DNA of 64,000 bases from Anagrus nilaparvatae (GCA_022575985.1 JAKSXM010000014.1:24366001-24430000); one strand, 5' to 3'; counted from the stretch's first letter, positions 1 to 12,090 are shown. Numbers and translations: made by a program. The notes: generated by a model from the letters alone, not told the origin.

Positions 1-1346
1 TTTATGCTATTAGGAGACTTCAATTTTCCACAAATAACATGCCACAACGATAACAACTGTATCTCTTATTCATATAATAGTAATAGTCAACAATTGGCAA
101 GACAAGCAGCAAACAACTGTGTGAAATTTTTTCTTTATTGGACCTAGAACAACAGCATCCAATATTAGCACCAAAAATATATAGCCTTGACCTTCTATTC
201 GCTACAAAAGGTGTAACAACATACCTCCACTCTTTAGATGTTTTAGAACCTGTTGATAAGCCTCGTCATTACTTTGCTTCATTTAAGGTCAATAACATTT
301 AAACTGGTTTGATATTATTAATTTAAATTATTATAGTTACGACGATTGTCTTCATTTATTTTATTTGTGTATTGATGAACTTTTTTCCTTGGCTGTTCCT
401 AAGTTCATGATACGAGGACAGACGTTTCCATCATGGTGCAGTAAAGACTTGATAAAAAATATCAAAAATAAAAAAAGACTCTAGATGCTCTAGAAGGCTA
501 CGGGTGATCCAGACATCCGTACAGAGTTTAAAAAGTATAGGGCGATTTGTCTAAGACAAGCACGTCTATTCTGCCACTTTTATATTACCAGTCTGGAGGG
601 TTCCTTCAGAAGAAATCCTAGAGCTTTCTGGTCCTATTTCCAAAACCTCAAAAAAGATCAGGCCTCTCCAAGTTTCATGTTTTTAAATAATGACAATGCT
701 AATTTCCCTGAAAATATTTCCAATCTTTTTGCTAAATTTTTTCAATCAGTATTCAAACCTCCAGCCAATCCCCCCTTACAATTTAATATCAATTATATTC
801 CTAATCCAATGTTTACATCCTTCGACTTCACTATTGAAAATCTTCAGAAGGCGTTCTCCAGACTGGGCAAGTCTCTGACGAAATGCCTGAGGTCATTATA
901 AAATTATGCTCCTCATCCCTTGACCTATCTATATTTTTCCTCTTTAAATTTTCTCTTAACTTAGGGTACTTTCCCTTCGCATGAGAACAGGCTTTCATTC
1001 TTCCTATCCATAAAGGAGGAGACAAAAGTGATATTTCTAACTATACAGGGGTTACTATCATTAGTGGATTAGCTAAACTCTTTGACCTAATAATCTACCT
1101 TATAATGTATAATAAAGTATATACTTTCCTATCTCCTCTTCAGCATGGTAGGGTAGATAAAGGGTACATCGGCGGAGACGGGATTATTTTGTTTTTCCAA
1201 AGGTGTAACGTAATCAATAGTAAGTGGTATCCAAACCGATGTCATATACTATGATTTCTCCAAAGCCTTTGATTTGGTAGACCACAGACTACTATTTGAC
1301 AAAATGCATAATTTAGGAATTAGGGGGTAGGCCCTAACATTGCTTA
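1..1346 (+). mobile_element. Degraded Jockey-like non-LTR retrotransposon, endonuclease end to RT
   Basis: This is a fragment of a LINE that would encode an apurinic-type endonuclease and a reverse transcriptase for target-primed insertion. Near base 4 the + strand reads MLLGDFNFP, the GDFN motif of LINE endonucleases. A later stretch resembles the EPLDKPRHY region that ends this domain. From about 520 to 900 the peptide has LRQARLF, NPRAFWSYFQNLKK and LFAKFFQSVF, the linker ahead of RT in Jockey-clade elements. From 1010 it has IHKGGDKSDISNY and LAKLFD, the first RT blocks, then DLVDH near 1275. The frame changes repeatedly and stops are present, so no protein can be made. The left end lies outside the window. 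Clade assignment is by motif memory only. Confidence 0.8.
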
Positions 1347-1612
1347 TCTCAGGGTGTCTACATATCTGAGAAAATAAGTTTCCCTGTGTTTTCCGGGTTT
1401 TTCCAGGGTGAAAATGAAAAATTTCCAGGTTTAATTTTAGAAGTAATTTATCATTATTAATTTAAATTAAATATAATTTCTATATTACGAGTAATTCTTA
1501 GCAAAATTGAAGGGAAGCGGAGTTCTGAAATTTTGAAAAAAACGATTAAATACACAGAAAATTCCAGCCTGTACTTTTGATTTAATTTTCGCATGCTCTA
1601 AGTAAAACCCAT
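1347..1612. mobile_element. Short insertion splitting the LINE RT region
   Basis: The LINE reading stops making sense after about 1346 and resumes near 1636 with TLRVLFKGTQ, the block that normally follows shortly after. The inserted stretch starts with CAGGGTGTCTACA and has pyrimidine-rich TTTTCC/GGGTTTTTCC motifs followed by AT-rich DNA. It looks like a short non-coding element inserted into the LINE after the LINE was in place. Exact ends are uncertain by about 20 bases, and I could not establish target duplications. Confidence 0.45.
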
Positions 1613-1823
1613 GATTCACATATGTGAAATATATAAAACACAAAGGACTTTAAGGGTTTTATTCAAGGGTACACAATCAAATACTTTTTATCCCACCTTA
1701 GGAGTGGTCCAGGGATCTCACACAGGCCCTCTTTTATTTCTTTTCTTTATCAATGACATCTACCATTCAATAAAATTAAATCCTCTCCCAAATTTTAGTT
1801 TTCTATGTTCAATTATGACTTAA
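1613..1823 (+). pseudogene. LINE reverse transcriptase palm fragment (continuation)
   Basis: This continues the broken LINE after the insertion. The peptide includes LFKGTQSNTF, then GVVQGSHTGPLLFLFFINDI, close to the usual VPQGSxLGPLLFxLFINDI block B/C of Jockey-like RT. The catalytic YADD box that should follow is not found: the frame ends at a stop near 1823 and the downstream DNA is AT-rich without recognisable RT. It is therefore a 3'-truncated dead copy. Confidence 0.75.
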
Positions 1824-2861
1824 TTTTTAAATTTTGCCATTTTTACGAAATTCTTTTAAAGGTTATCAAAATTTAAATGCCCATATGAAATTGCCCAAAA
1901 AATTCATATTTGCAGTCAAATTTTTACACAGTCGACAAAATTGTAAATAATTATTTTCACGCGCGTGCGTAGTCCAATCAATATTTGAACCCCGTAATCA
2001 ATTTCATCAAAATTTTAGTATAAGTGACCAAAAGGAACATATTATCACCTCAAAATAAGTGCTTACCAGCTGATATAAGCAATTTCAAAATAAATGGCCA
2101 TAAATAAAAATGTCTGCAAAATTTTTAGAATTACTAGAAAGCTAAATATAAGTAGTTGGACGTAATTGCATTTTCGGAAAAAAATAGTTTGGGCCAAATT
2201 CCGCGACCATGCAATACAATTTGGACCCTATTAGCGTGGAATCCTTCATATTCCTGTTAGTTTATTACACAACTTTTTTATCCGAAACCTCAGCCACATC
2301 CATAATTGTTATAAAATTATATTATCATTGCTTTTTTGAAGGATAATGATGAAAATAAACATTTAAATTTTTAATGGAATAATGTTTGTAAATAAAAATT
2401 TTTTTTAGTGAAATATAAGTATCATAAAAAAAATATCTTTACAAAAAAAAGTTTCATAAACTGTAATAAAAATTGCTTTTAATTTACAAAACTTAAAATT
2501 GCAACTTTGCATGGATTTTGGCTCTATTAAGAATAATGTCAAAAACTTCTTGGTCTTTTCAACAATTAAACAATTAATATAGGCCTGGAGCATGGTTTTA
2601 TTTGCGATTTTTTTTGAAAGCATGTCCATGGAATTTTCCGACGGTAATTTTAATTTTTGGGATCGCTGATTCCAAATCCGAAGTCCGTTTTGATCTAACG
2701 TGGTCCAATTTTGCGTAATTGCCCATTTTAGGTCATTTTTGACGTTTTTTTGCCATTTTTTGTTAAAATTTTTAATATATTACCATTTTTCTCACACTAC
2801 ACTAATGTTTTTTCGGTCTCTATACCTAACTATCATATCTACTCATACGAAAAAAAAAATG
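1824..2861. other. AT-rich intergenic DNA, no gene seen
   Basis: Only short chance reading frames occur on either strand. There are A/T homopolymers and no recognisable protein, RNA gene or clear repeat. It may hold further decayed LINE sequence that I cannot recognise. Confidence 0.5.
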
Positions 2862-3533
2862 GTAGCCCATAATAGGGATTCTTAGGCTATTTTTCACGCT
2901 TTATGGGCTAATTTTAGCTATTTTTATGAAATAATACCAATTTTAACATGGAACATGTTTATAAGGAGGGGGTACTTTAGAACTTGAAAATTAAGGGGGG
3001 GGGGGGGTCAAATTTGTCCTTTTTAAGGGGGGGGGGGGTCAAATAAGACTTAGAATAATTAGAGAAGTATATATAAATAAATAAAAGACTTTGAAAAATC
3101 TGGGCTTAAGGACTTAGGATAATACAGGTTTATGGACTTATAATAATTCAGGTTTAGGGAATCAAAATAGTTTGGGTTTAGAATCTTAGCAACTAGTAAG
3201 GTGATAATTACAAATTACAACAATAGAAAATTGTATTGTAACAGAGTGAGTAACATTTGTATTATATCTAGTCCTCATTTGGAAGTAAACATGTTCCATG
3301 CATTTAGGTTGTGTTTACACAAACCGGTTATAAGTTTTTTATCTACAGCTTCTGGTTCTGAATCGCCTACTATGGGCCACTGGACATTATTTGTTAAAAA
3401 AAGATGTGTTAATTGCGTTTAATGACCCGAAAGCCACAAGCTGTAGAAAAAAATTGGTATTATAGTTCATAAAAATAGCTTAAATTACCCCAAAAACGTT
3501 AAAAACAGCCTATAAGTGCCTATTATGGGCTAC
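2862..3533. repeat. Inverted-repeat element, termini GTAGCCCATAATAGG
   Basis: The left end GTAGCCCATAATAGG (2862-2876) is matched in inverse at 3519-3533 as CCTATTATGGGCTAC. Similarity continues inward for about 70 bases: both arms contain a GGCTxTTTTTxACG-like segment and AGCTATTTTTATGAA. No coding capacity is present. It is a MITE-like element carrying another repeat (2944-3304) nested inside, and an inner inverted pair CTACAGCTT/AAGCTGTAG at about 3345 and 3442. Confidence 0.7.
2944..3304. repeat. G-tract/minisatellite element, copy 1 (nested)
   Basis: It begins with AACATGGAACATGTTTATAA and ends near 3303 with the inverse AAACATGTTCCATG. After the left end come two G homopolymers (near 2996 and 3028). 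Next are diverged copies of a roughly 25 base unit around GGACTTAGAATAATxxxGGTTTA. The same organisation recurs at 24198-24530 and 29735-30275, so this is a dispersed family. The right part shares ACAAACCGGTTATAAGTTTTTT with the other copies, just beyond the terminal match. Confidence 0.65.
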
Positions 3534-5382
3534 TGCGGCGTTTTTAGATAAATTAAAAATAATAATCGTATTTAACTACCTTAAAATACTCAAAAACCAT
3601 TTTTTGAAGACCTTCCTCACTTTTACTTTTTAGAAATAAAAAAAATGCAGTTACAACGAAGCTTTGGGAAGCATTAAATATCTATATCAGGTACTCATTA
3701 TAATTTTCCTAGATATAAATTAATATAAATAATAAGTTTTATGCATTTATTATAAAATAAATGTAAAAAATTTGTTCGGAAAAGTAATATTATTTAAAAA
3801 AGAGTATCTGTTCAGCTACGTCAAAAATCATTTAAACTTATCAATACTAGTATAATAGGATTCTGAAGTTAAGTAGCTAACTAATTTTGATTTTTATATA
3901 ATCTGTCCTGCGATTGACGTATAATTCCCTAAAAAGCTCTAAAGGGAATAGTAGCATTAACTAAACCTATACATTACCCCATCGAGCAAACCTAAGTAAA
4001 TAAATGATTACTCTAAATTTTCAACTATTGGAAAAGATCATTTTCATTTTCCGAACTCTTCAAAAATTTTTTTTAGAATTTTTTGAAAAATCCTTACAAA
4101 TAGTATCAATTCAAGGATGATAGATGTCTTATTTTTACAGTGCAAATATGATTTATTTTTATTCACTAAATAAGAAAAAAAATAGTAAAAATATACAAAC
4201 ACATACATAAATATATTTGATAAAAACTTTTTTATATATAGTAATATAAAAATAATATAGAACGTGGAGGCATCAAGATTTTCTTTTTTATTTTATGAAG
4301 ATGTATGTATACGTGCAATGCTTTTATAGGATGTGATTTTGTGTGTTAGGCTTCAAATTATTTTGGCTCGTATATAATAACATATACGACAGTTTCAAAA
4401 AGTACTTAAAAATTTTTTTATTACTCTATATATATATATATTTAGTGGGTAATATAAACTGTTTAAATTACTATTTTATGTTTATTTTCAAACATTAAAT
4501 GTATTTTATTCATAAATCCTTCTGTATTAATGTATTAATTTAATTATTAGGTATAGTACAATTTTATAATATTTTGTAATTAATTTTTTTTTTAATTAAT
4601 TTGTATTAAATTTACTGATTTATAAATATTTGGCCAGGTAGTTAAAAAAAAAATTACTTGGCTTTTAGATTAGGGAGTGTTCAAAAAAGATGCAACTGTT
4701 TTTTCGAAGGTTTTGCGCCCCTCTGTTTTACCTTGTGTTCTGGTACACCCCTTCCTATTAAAAGATGTCACACCAATGATTGCATAATATATTTTATATT
4801 TTATAAAAATTGACATAATTAAAATTTTTCTAAAGAAAATTCTGTAAAATGTTGCTTAAATTTATATAAAAATATAATTATAAAATTTTATCAAAAGCTT
4901 TATATTGCTCTTGTTAGTGACCAGAAAAAACGTATTTTCTGACCGATTCGCGTCCGGCAAAGACGTGTTTTCTTTCGACTAACAAAAGAAAATGTTATAC
5001 AACTCTTGACCATGTAAAAAAATTGCCCCAAATCGTATTTCAACTTCTTTAGCTTCAAATATGAGAAAAAAAGTTCTATTCCCAAATTTGAAAACAATTA
5101 CTACTTAAAATTGATTGAAATATTGATAAAGTTCATACAAATACGTATACAATAAACATTTATACATATACAATATAATACATATACATACTAATAAAGT
5201 TATACAACTTTTAAAATTATTTTATTTTATAAAAAAATTATCTCACTGTAAAAAAACTAAAGGACATCAAGAAAAAAAATATAACATTTATATTATAAAA
5301 AAAAAACTCGTTAAAATAGTAAATATAATATTGTGAATCATTTTATGTTTTATAGATATACAATCTTTTTATTTTTCTTTAA

Positions 5383-5418
<36 letters not shown>

Positions 5419-5802
5419 AAGATATGTTTGGCCTCATTCCAGTCATTCTGAAAATGAAAATGTTGCGTTTGCTATATTGATACATGGATATATTCAGGGC
5501 ATTTCATTCCCTTTTTCATCATGTTTTTAGCCCTTAGTGCTATAATTTTTTTAGGTTGATTTTTGGATGTAGCAACCTTTCTGTTCTAGAAGATTGACCG
5601 AAAAAAAAACTAAAAATCCGCCCCTTTTCTTGCAATCTCGTTAATTTTTTGCTGAACAGATCTTAAGCAAAATTTTTTTCTCGCAAAATCTTTGTTATTA
5701 TGTGGTTTTTCCAGAATTCATCAAAAAAAAATTTCTCCCCACCTCTAAAACCTCTCAATCTATTTCATTATTAAATTAATCTAACACTCCAGTCATCATG
5801 TG
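3534..5802. other. AT-rich intergenic DNA with homopolymers, no gene seen
   Basis: No convincing coding region on either strand. It contains a TA microsatellite near 4428-4441 and an A tract of about 32 bases at 5384-5415. A GGGAGTGTTCAAAAAAGATGCAAC segment near 4674 could be an element end, but I found no partner. Confidence 0.5.
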
Positions 5803-6678
5803 GTACAGTCGGCTTCAATAATGCCTTTACCCCCAATAAATCCATAAAAATACAAAAGAATAATTAAATATTTAAATTTTATGAGTTTATTTATTAGAAA
5901 AAAAAAAAATTGCATCAAATAAGATAATTAGCACTTTTTTTAATATTATAAAATCTACAAATTAACCCGATTAGAACGCATTTTGAATTGTGAAAATCCA
6001 CCGAGAACTCGCGAAAATCGGGTGAAAATAAAAAATATTGCAGTTTTTAAAAAGTTTAATATTGACCTTATTTTTCAACCGATTTTTTAAATTCAAATTT
6101 CCTTTTAATCGGGTTAAAAAGTAGAATATTAGTGGACCAAAAAATCCTTATTTTTATCAAAAATTGCAAAAAAAAAAAATGATAAAAAAATAAAAGAAAT
6201 TTTAATGAACCCTGCTGTGAATTAAGACAAAATTTACATTACGTATAATTTTAATTATTCACAGCAGGGTTCATTAAAATTTCTTTTATTTTTTTATCAT
6301 TTTTTTTTTTTTTGCAATTTTTGATAAAAATAAGGATTTTTTGGTCCACTAATATTCTACTTTTTAACCCGATTAAAAGGAAATTTGAATTTAAAAAATC
6401 GGTTGAAAAATAAGGTCAATATTAAACTTTTTAAAAACTGCAAAATTTTTTATTTTCACCCGATTTTCGCGAGTCCTCGGTGGATTTTCACAATTCAAAA
6501 TGCGTTCTAATCGGGTTAATTTGTATATTTTATAATAATTAAAAAAGTGCTAATTATCTTATTTGATGCAATTTTTTTTTTTTATAATAAATAAACTCAT
6601 AAAATTTAAATATTTAATTATTCTTTTGTATTTTTATGGATTTATTGGTGGTAAAGGCATTATTGAAGCCGACTGTAC
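5803..6678. repeat. 876 bp near-perfect palindrome (foldback element)
   Basis: The left arm starts GTACAGTCGGCTTCAATAATG and the right arm ends with its inverse, CATTATTGAAGCCGACTGTAC, at 6658-6678. The arms are about 410 bases each and run to a spacer of roughly 40 bases around 6215-6260, flanked by CCTGCTGTGAATTA/TAATTATTCACAGCAGGG. I saw only a few mismatches, for example AACTC versus TCCTC near 6005 and 6473. There is no coding capacity. High arm identity suggests recent formation or ongoing arm homogenisation. Confidence 0.9.
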
Positions 6679-6812
6679 AAGGAGTCCGAATTCAACAACT
6701 GGGATTATAAAAGGTCTTTTGTAGGTTTTTATGTCTCTTAATCCAAATTCGGAATCCTAAATGACTAGAAAATACGAGAACGCCTTTAACTCATAAAAAA
6801 CTACCCCTCTTA

Positions 6813-7887
6813 TACTCCGGTCAAATCACGGTTTTGGTGGTATTGTTTGTGGCCGCTACCGGATTTGGTCTACTATAGATTTTTTGGATCGCTGAACACA
6901 AAAATCGGGGTCTATTCTATGCATAATTGGGGTTTGAACCTTAAATTAGCCAAAACTACCCCTAAAAGGGGTGTTTTTTCAACTTTTGGTCTAGCACTCC
7001 AAGATTTTATCTAATACGGTTTTTTGGGTCGATAATCACAAAAATCGATGTCCTTTCAGTTAAAACTTAACTCTTCACCCTCAAATTAGCCTAGACTACC
7101 CCTAAAAGGGGTGTTTTCGCTACTTTCACTCTAGCCCTTCAATATTTGGTGTAATAGGGTTTTTTGGGTCATTGATCACAAAAATGGATGTTTTTTCAAT
7201 TAAAACTTAACTCTTCAACCTTAAATTAACCAAAACTACCCCCAAAACTACCCAAAAAATCCTATTAGATTAAATCTTGAAGGGCTAGAGTGGAAGTTGC
7301 AAAAACACCCCTTTTAGGGGTAGTTTTGGCTAATTTAAGGGTGAAGAGTTAAGTTTTATTTGAAATTACATCGATTTTTGTGATCAACGACCCAAAAAGC
7401 ACTATTAGATCGAATCTTGGAGGGCTAGAGCGAAAGTAGCGAAAACACCCTTAGGGGTAATTTTGGCCAATTTAAGGGTGAAAGGATAATTTTTCATAGT
7501 TATAACTTCAATATTCGCGATCAGCGACGCCAAAAACCCTTATTAGACCAAATCTTGGAGGGCTAGAGTGAAAGTTGCAAAAATACCCCTTTTAGGGGTA
7601 ATTTTGGCTAATTTACGGGTGAAGAGTTAAGTTGTAATTTAAGAGATATCTATTTTTGTGATCAACGACCCAAAAAGCACTGTTGGATTGAATCTTGGAG
7701 GGCTAGAGCGAAAGTAGTGAAAACAACCCTTATAGGGGTAGTTTTGGCTAATTTAAGGGTCAAGTCCCAATTTTGCATAGAAAAGACCGAGATTTTAATG
7801 TTCAGCAACCCAAAAAATCTCTAGTAGACCAAATCTGGTGACGGCCACAAACAATACCACCCCCTCCCCCGTGATTTGACTGGAGTA
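6813..7887. repeat. Foldback element 1 of the ACTCCAGTCAAA family, with TTA target duplication
   Basis: The termini are TACTCCGGTCAAATCACGG (6813) and the inverse CGTGATTTGACTGGAGTA (to 7887), flanked by TTA on both sides (6810-6812 and 7888-7890). The arms are tandem diverged modules of about 150-180 bases. Each module has TTTTTTGGGTCGxTGATCACAAAAATCG, then CTTAACTCTTCACCCTTAAATTAGCC, then AACTACCCCTAAAAGGGG, and finally TCTAGCCCTxCAA. The modules point inward in both halves, making a compound palindrome with its centre near 7250-7350. No reading frame of note. Confidence 0.85.
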
Positions 7888-9335
7888 TTAAGGGTTTTTT
7901 TGTAATATTTTGGAACTAAAAATCTGACAATTGCCATTTTTAAGAGTAATTAAAAAAATTTTGGATTTATTTGATTAGGTATCAATAGTGTAATATATAT
8001 TTTACATAATATATATAATAATATATATATGTATATAATAATATATAATATAAGACCAAATTATTGGGGTTAAAAACTGCCCCAAAAATAAGAAAAAATT
8101 TTAAAAACTTGGTGTAAATAATGCAATAATTTACTGGCCCCTCTCTAGGGTATGAAAATGGGTTAAAACTACCTCTAAATTAAAAACAAACATACTTATC
8201 GGTATTGTAAAAAAGGGAGCAAAATTTTCAGACTTTTTAAGAATAGAAGTTTCCTGTTTTCGCTATAAAATGACTTAATAAAAAAGAGTTTAATAATTAA
8301 GAATAATTTTAACTAAAGTGCGAACTAACATGATAATTATTAAAAAATTTTGAAACGCTAACTCATTAAAATTTTAATATTTATGGTGAAACCATATAGT
8401 TTTTAGGCCTAGGCTAACCCTGTTTGATTTGTTTCTGTGTAATCTACGTAGATTTTTAGAAACAATTTTAAAAATTTATAGAACTGCAAAATATTTTACT
8501 TGAATAAATCCATATATAAATATATATATTTATATATTTATATATATATGTATATCAAAATATTTGCTATGAGCTTGAAACATTTAAAATAAAAAGAAAA
8601 TAAAATAATAAAAATATTTTTTAATATGTATATAAATTTAATGCTATTAAAAAAAAAAACAAAAAAAAAGCACTTATATATGTATAAGATAACAACAGAG
8701 CAATTAGTTGTAAACATAAACATGATAAAAATTCTAAATTTTTTCATTTTTGTTTTATTTATTTCATACTTAACATTTTTTATTTCATATTTTTGAATGT
8801 AACTATTTTATTTTAACGTCGCTCTACCCAAAAAATTTCTGTATGAAGAGCTGATAATTATACAGTTTTATAGGAAAAAGTCTCAGGAATTCAATAGTGT
8901 GGGTCTTCGAGTCGGTTGTCGTGCGAAATTTAGAGATATTTCAATTGCAAAATTAAAATTTAACATGGCTATCAGGGAATGCATAGTATCTCGGTATCAT
9001 ATGGATATTGCACTCCGCCTGTCATCATAGTATAAAACTGTATATACAACTGAATTAAATTTACGTACCATAAAATACCTTATTAAAATTTGTATTTTTG
9101 TACTCTAATTTTTCTAAATTTTGCACGATAATCGACTAAATGACTCTTAAAATTCTTAAAACTTTTCTCTAAAAAACTGTACATCTCTTAACAAGAAATT
9201 TTTTTGGCAAGCGCGTCCTTAAAATGCAAAAAAATAATAACTTACAAAAATAACTTTTATTTGAATTTTAAAAATTTTGATTTAACAGAGAATTTCTAAA
9301 AATTCAAAATTTATTTCTGTTTATAAAAAATGATA
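7888..9335. other. AT-rich intergenic DNA, no gene seen
   Basis: It contains AT/TA microsatellites near 7995-8055 and 8515-8555. The remainder is unassigned DNA. A slightly more GC-balanced patch at 8815-9030 shows no coding potential I can support. Confidence 0.5.
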
Positions 9336-9723
9336 ATCTTAGTTTTAAGCGCAAAATTTTTTGACCACAACGAAGTTGAACACCAAAATTAGAGAACATT
9401 TTTTTAAGCACTCGTTTTATTAAACACAAAGAATTAAGTATACAAAAAATTGAACACAGTGTTTTGATCACATGAAACTCAACATATTTACTAATCCAGA
9501 CTCAATAATTTTTAACAAAAAATTTTTGTGCCTGAAAATTATAGTGTCTGAATTTAAATGTGTTAAATTTTAATTTTAATTTTAATTTCATAAGTCCAAA
9601 AAAACTGGAAACTTTTTACGTGCTTAATTCTTTGTGTTTAATAAAATGTGTGCTTAAAAAATGTGTTCTAATGTTGGTGCGTCGACTTTATTGTGTTCAA
9701 ATTTTGTGCTTAAAACTAAGGTT
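9336..9723. repeat. Inverted-repeat element with about 105 bp arms
   Basis: The left arm begins CTTAGTTTTAAGCGCAAAATTT and includes AAGCACTCGTTTTATTAAACACAAAGAATTAAGTA. The right arm (about 9618-9722) is its inverse: CTTAATTCTTTGTGTTTAAT through GTGCTTAAAACTAAG. The spacer of about 180 bases is AT-rich with TTTAATTTTAATTT repeats. Non-coding, MITE-like and moderately diverged (I judge about 75-85% between arms by eye). Confidence 0.75.
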
Positions 9724-9976
9724 ATCGATTACATTTCAATCATCTAGCTAAAAGAACCTATGGTAGTAAGATAATTTGAATGGGAGCTGCAAAAAATAGT
9801 ACCAAAAATTAGAGAAATACAAAAAATTAGCGAGGTTATACTGTTACAAGAATATCGATACCTATAAAAATAGCCCCAAAATATGGTTCCTGTAAAAATA
9901 ACTCATTAACGCCGGGGCAGAGAGTTTTGGAAATAAGCAAAAATAAGTATATTCCCGTATAGACAAGTGGCTAAGT

Positions 9977-11724
9977 CTCCAGTCAAATCACGGGGGGGGA
10001 GGTTGATTTTTTCCCCACTAACGAGGTTTGTTCCCCTATATGTTTATTGGGTCGCTGATCACGAATTTCGGGGTCCCGAAGTCCGTCTAAGGGCGGAACA
10101 CCCTTAAATTTGCAAATTCACCCTTTTAAGGGGTATTTTAACAATATTTTAAATAGGGGTTATTAATAACAATTTAAGCAGATTATAATAGGTTTTTTGG
10201 CTCGCTAATCACGAATTTGAGGGTCCCAAGTGTGTAAAATTGATTAAGCACCCTTAAATTTGCAAATCAACCCTTATTTTTGCAAACTTTATATCCAAGC
10301 CTTTTCAATCGGCAGGATCATGATTTTATAGGTTTTTGGGGTCGTTAGTTACGATTTTTGGGGTTTCAACATCATAAAATTGATTAAGCATCCTTAAATG
10401 AGCAAATCAACCCTTATTTTTGCAAACTTTATATCCAAGCCTTTTTAATCGGCAGAATCATGATTTTATAGGTTTTGGGGTCGTTAGTTACGAATTTGGG
10501 GGTTTCAACATCATAAAATTGATTAAACACCCTTAAATTTGCAAATCAACCCTTATTTTTGCAAACTTTATATTCAAGCCTTTTCAAACGACCGGATATT
10601 GTTTTCATAGGTTTTTGGGGTCGTTGGCTATGATTTTGTGGCATCCAAGGCTTTAGAGTAATTTAAACGACCCTTAATTTGTAAATTTACCCCTTTATTT
10701 TTGCAAAAATATCAATATAAGCCTTTCACATTTCATAACTACTGAGGACTGAAAGATTGCCACCTTTGCATTCTTTTCGGGGAGCTATTTAAATCAAATA
10801 TTAAATTAAATATATAAACAGAATGTAAATGTTACTGCAATTAATAAATAAAAATTTTAAAGTTAATAAAGGAATTTTTTTTCTATTACTTTTTATTAAT
10901 ATTTTTTAAGTTTGGTACCCCAAATTCACAGCCATCAACTCAAAAAGAGTATGAAAGAAAGTTTTTTCCGTTTGAAAAGGATTGTATACATAATTTTGAA
11001 AAAAAAGGGTGAATTTGCAAATTTAAGGGTGTTAAACCAACTTTATGAAGTTAAAACCCCCAAATTCGTAATTAACGATCCCAAAAACCTATAATATCAT
11101 GACCCTGCCGTTTGAAAAGGCTTGAATATAAAGTTTGCAAAAATAAGGGTTGATTTGCAAATATAAGGGTGTTTAATCAATTTTATGATGTTGAAACCCC
11201 CAAATTCGTAATTAACGACCCCAAAAACCTATATGAAAACATTATCTGGCCGTTTGAAAAGGCTTGGATTTAAAGTTTGTAAAAATAAGGGTTGATTTGC
11301 AAATTTAAGGGTGCTTAATCAATTTTATGATATTGAAACCCCAAAATTCGTAATTAACGACCCCAAAAACCTATAAAATCATGATCCTGCCGATTGAAAA
11401 GGCTTGGATATAAAGTTTGCAAAAATAAGGGCTGATTTGCAAATTTAAGGGTGCTTAATCAATTTTACACACTTGGGACCCTCAAATTCGTGATTAGCGA
11501 GCCAAAAAACCTATTATAATCTGCTTAAATTGTTATTAATAACTCCTGTTAAAAATATTGTTAAAATACCCCTTAAAAGGGTGAATTTGCAAATTTAAGG
11601 GTGTTCCGCCCTTAGACGGACTTCGGGACCCCGAAATTCGTGATCAGCGACCCAAAAAACATATAGGGGAACAAACCTCGTTAGTGGGGAAAAAATCAAC
11701 CGCAATCCCGTGATTTAACTGGAG
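9977..11724. repeat. Foldback element 2 of the ACTCCAGTCAAA family
   Basis: The left end is CTCCAGTCAAATCACGGG (9977) and the right end is its inverse, CCCGTGATTTAACTGGAG, to 11724. The arms are about 760 bases and consist of four modules in one orientation and then about four inverted. Each module has GGTCGTTAGTTACGAATTTGGGG, a TCATAAAATTGATTAA segment, CACCCTTAAATTTGCAAATC and AACCCTTATTTTTGCAAACTT. A unique AT-rich core lies at about 10740-10910. The outermost module has GGGTCGCTGATCACGAATTTCGGGGTCCCGAAG, with the inverse at 11620-11650. Confidence 0.85.
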
Positions 11725-11934
11725 AAAATTTCATGCTCTTTCAGAATCTGACATTAGTTTTCACCTACAACCCTTAAAAATACCCTAAAAACGGGGGTGA
11801 AAGGGGTAGGCCAGGCATTATTAGGAAATGTTTGGAAAAATCAATGAAAAAAGTATCCAATTTTATTGAAAAATGTTTGAAAATAAAATTTAAATAAACT
11901 TTGTATAAATTGAGGTCTCATACATTTTGGCTCT

Positions 11935-12055
11935 CCCGAATAGAATCTGAAGTATGGGCCGATCCGGCCCAGATCCGGGCCAGATCTGGGCCAGATCTGT
12001 GCCAGATCAAGCCGTATCTGGGCCGGATCAGCCCATACTTTCGATTCTATTCGGG
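11935..12055. repeat. GC-rich palindrome with repeated GGGCCAGATC
   Basis: The arms CCCGAATAGAATCTGAAGTATGGGC (from 11935) and GCCCATACTTTCGATTCTATTCGGG (to 12055) are inverse. The middle holds alternating GGGCC and GATC motifs: GGCCCAGATCC, GGGCCAGATCTGGGCC, AGATCTGTGCC. It is a sharp GC island in AT-rich DNA and could form a strong hairpin. It lies between two foldback elements of the same family but shares no sequence with them that I can see. Confidence 0.8.
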
Positions 12056-12090
12056 CTATTTACAACCCTTAAAAGGTGGATAGGTGTGGT

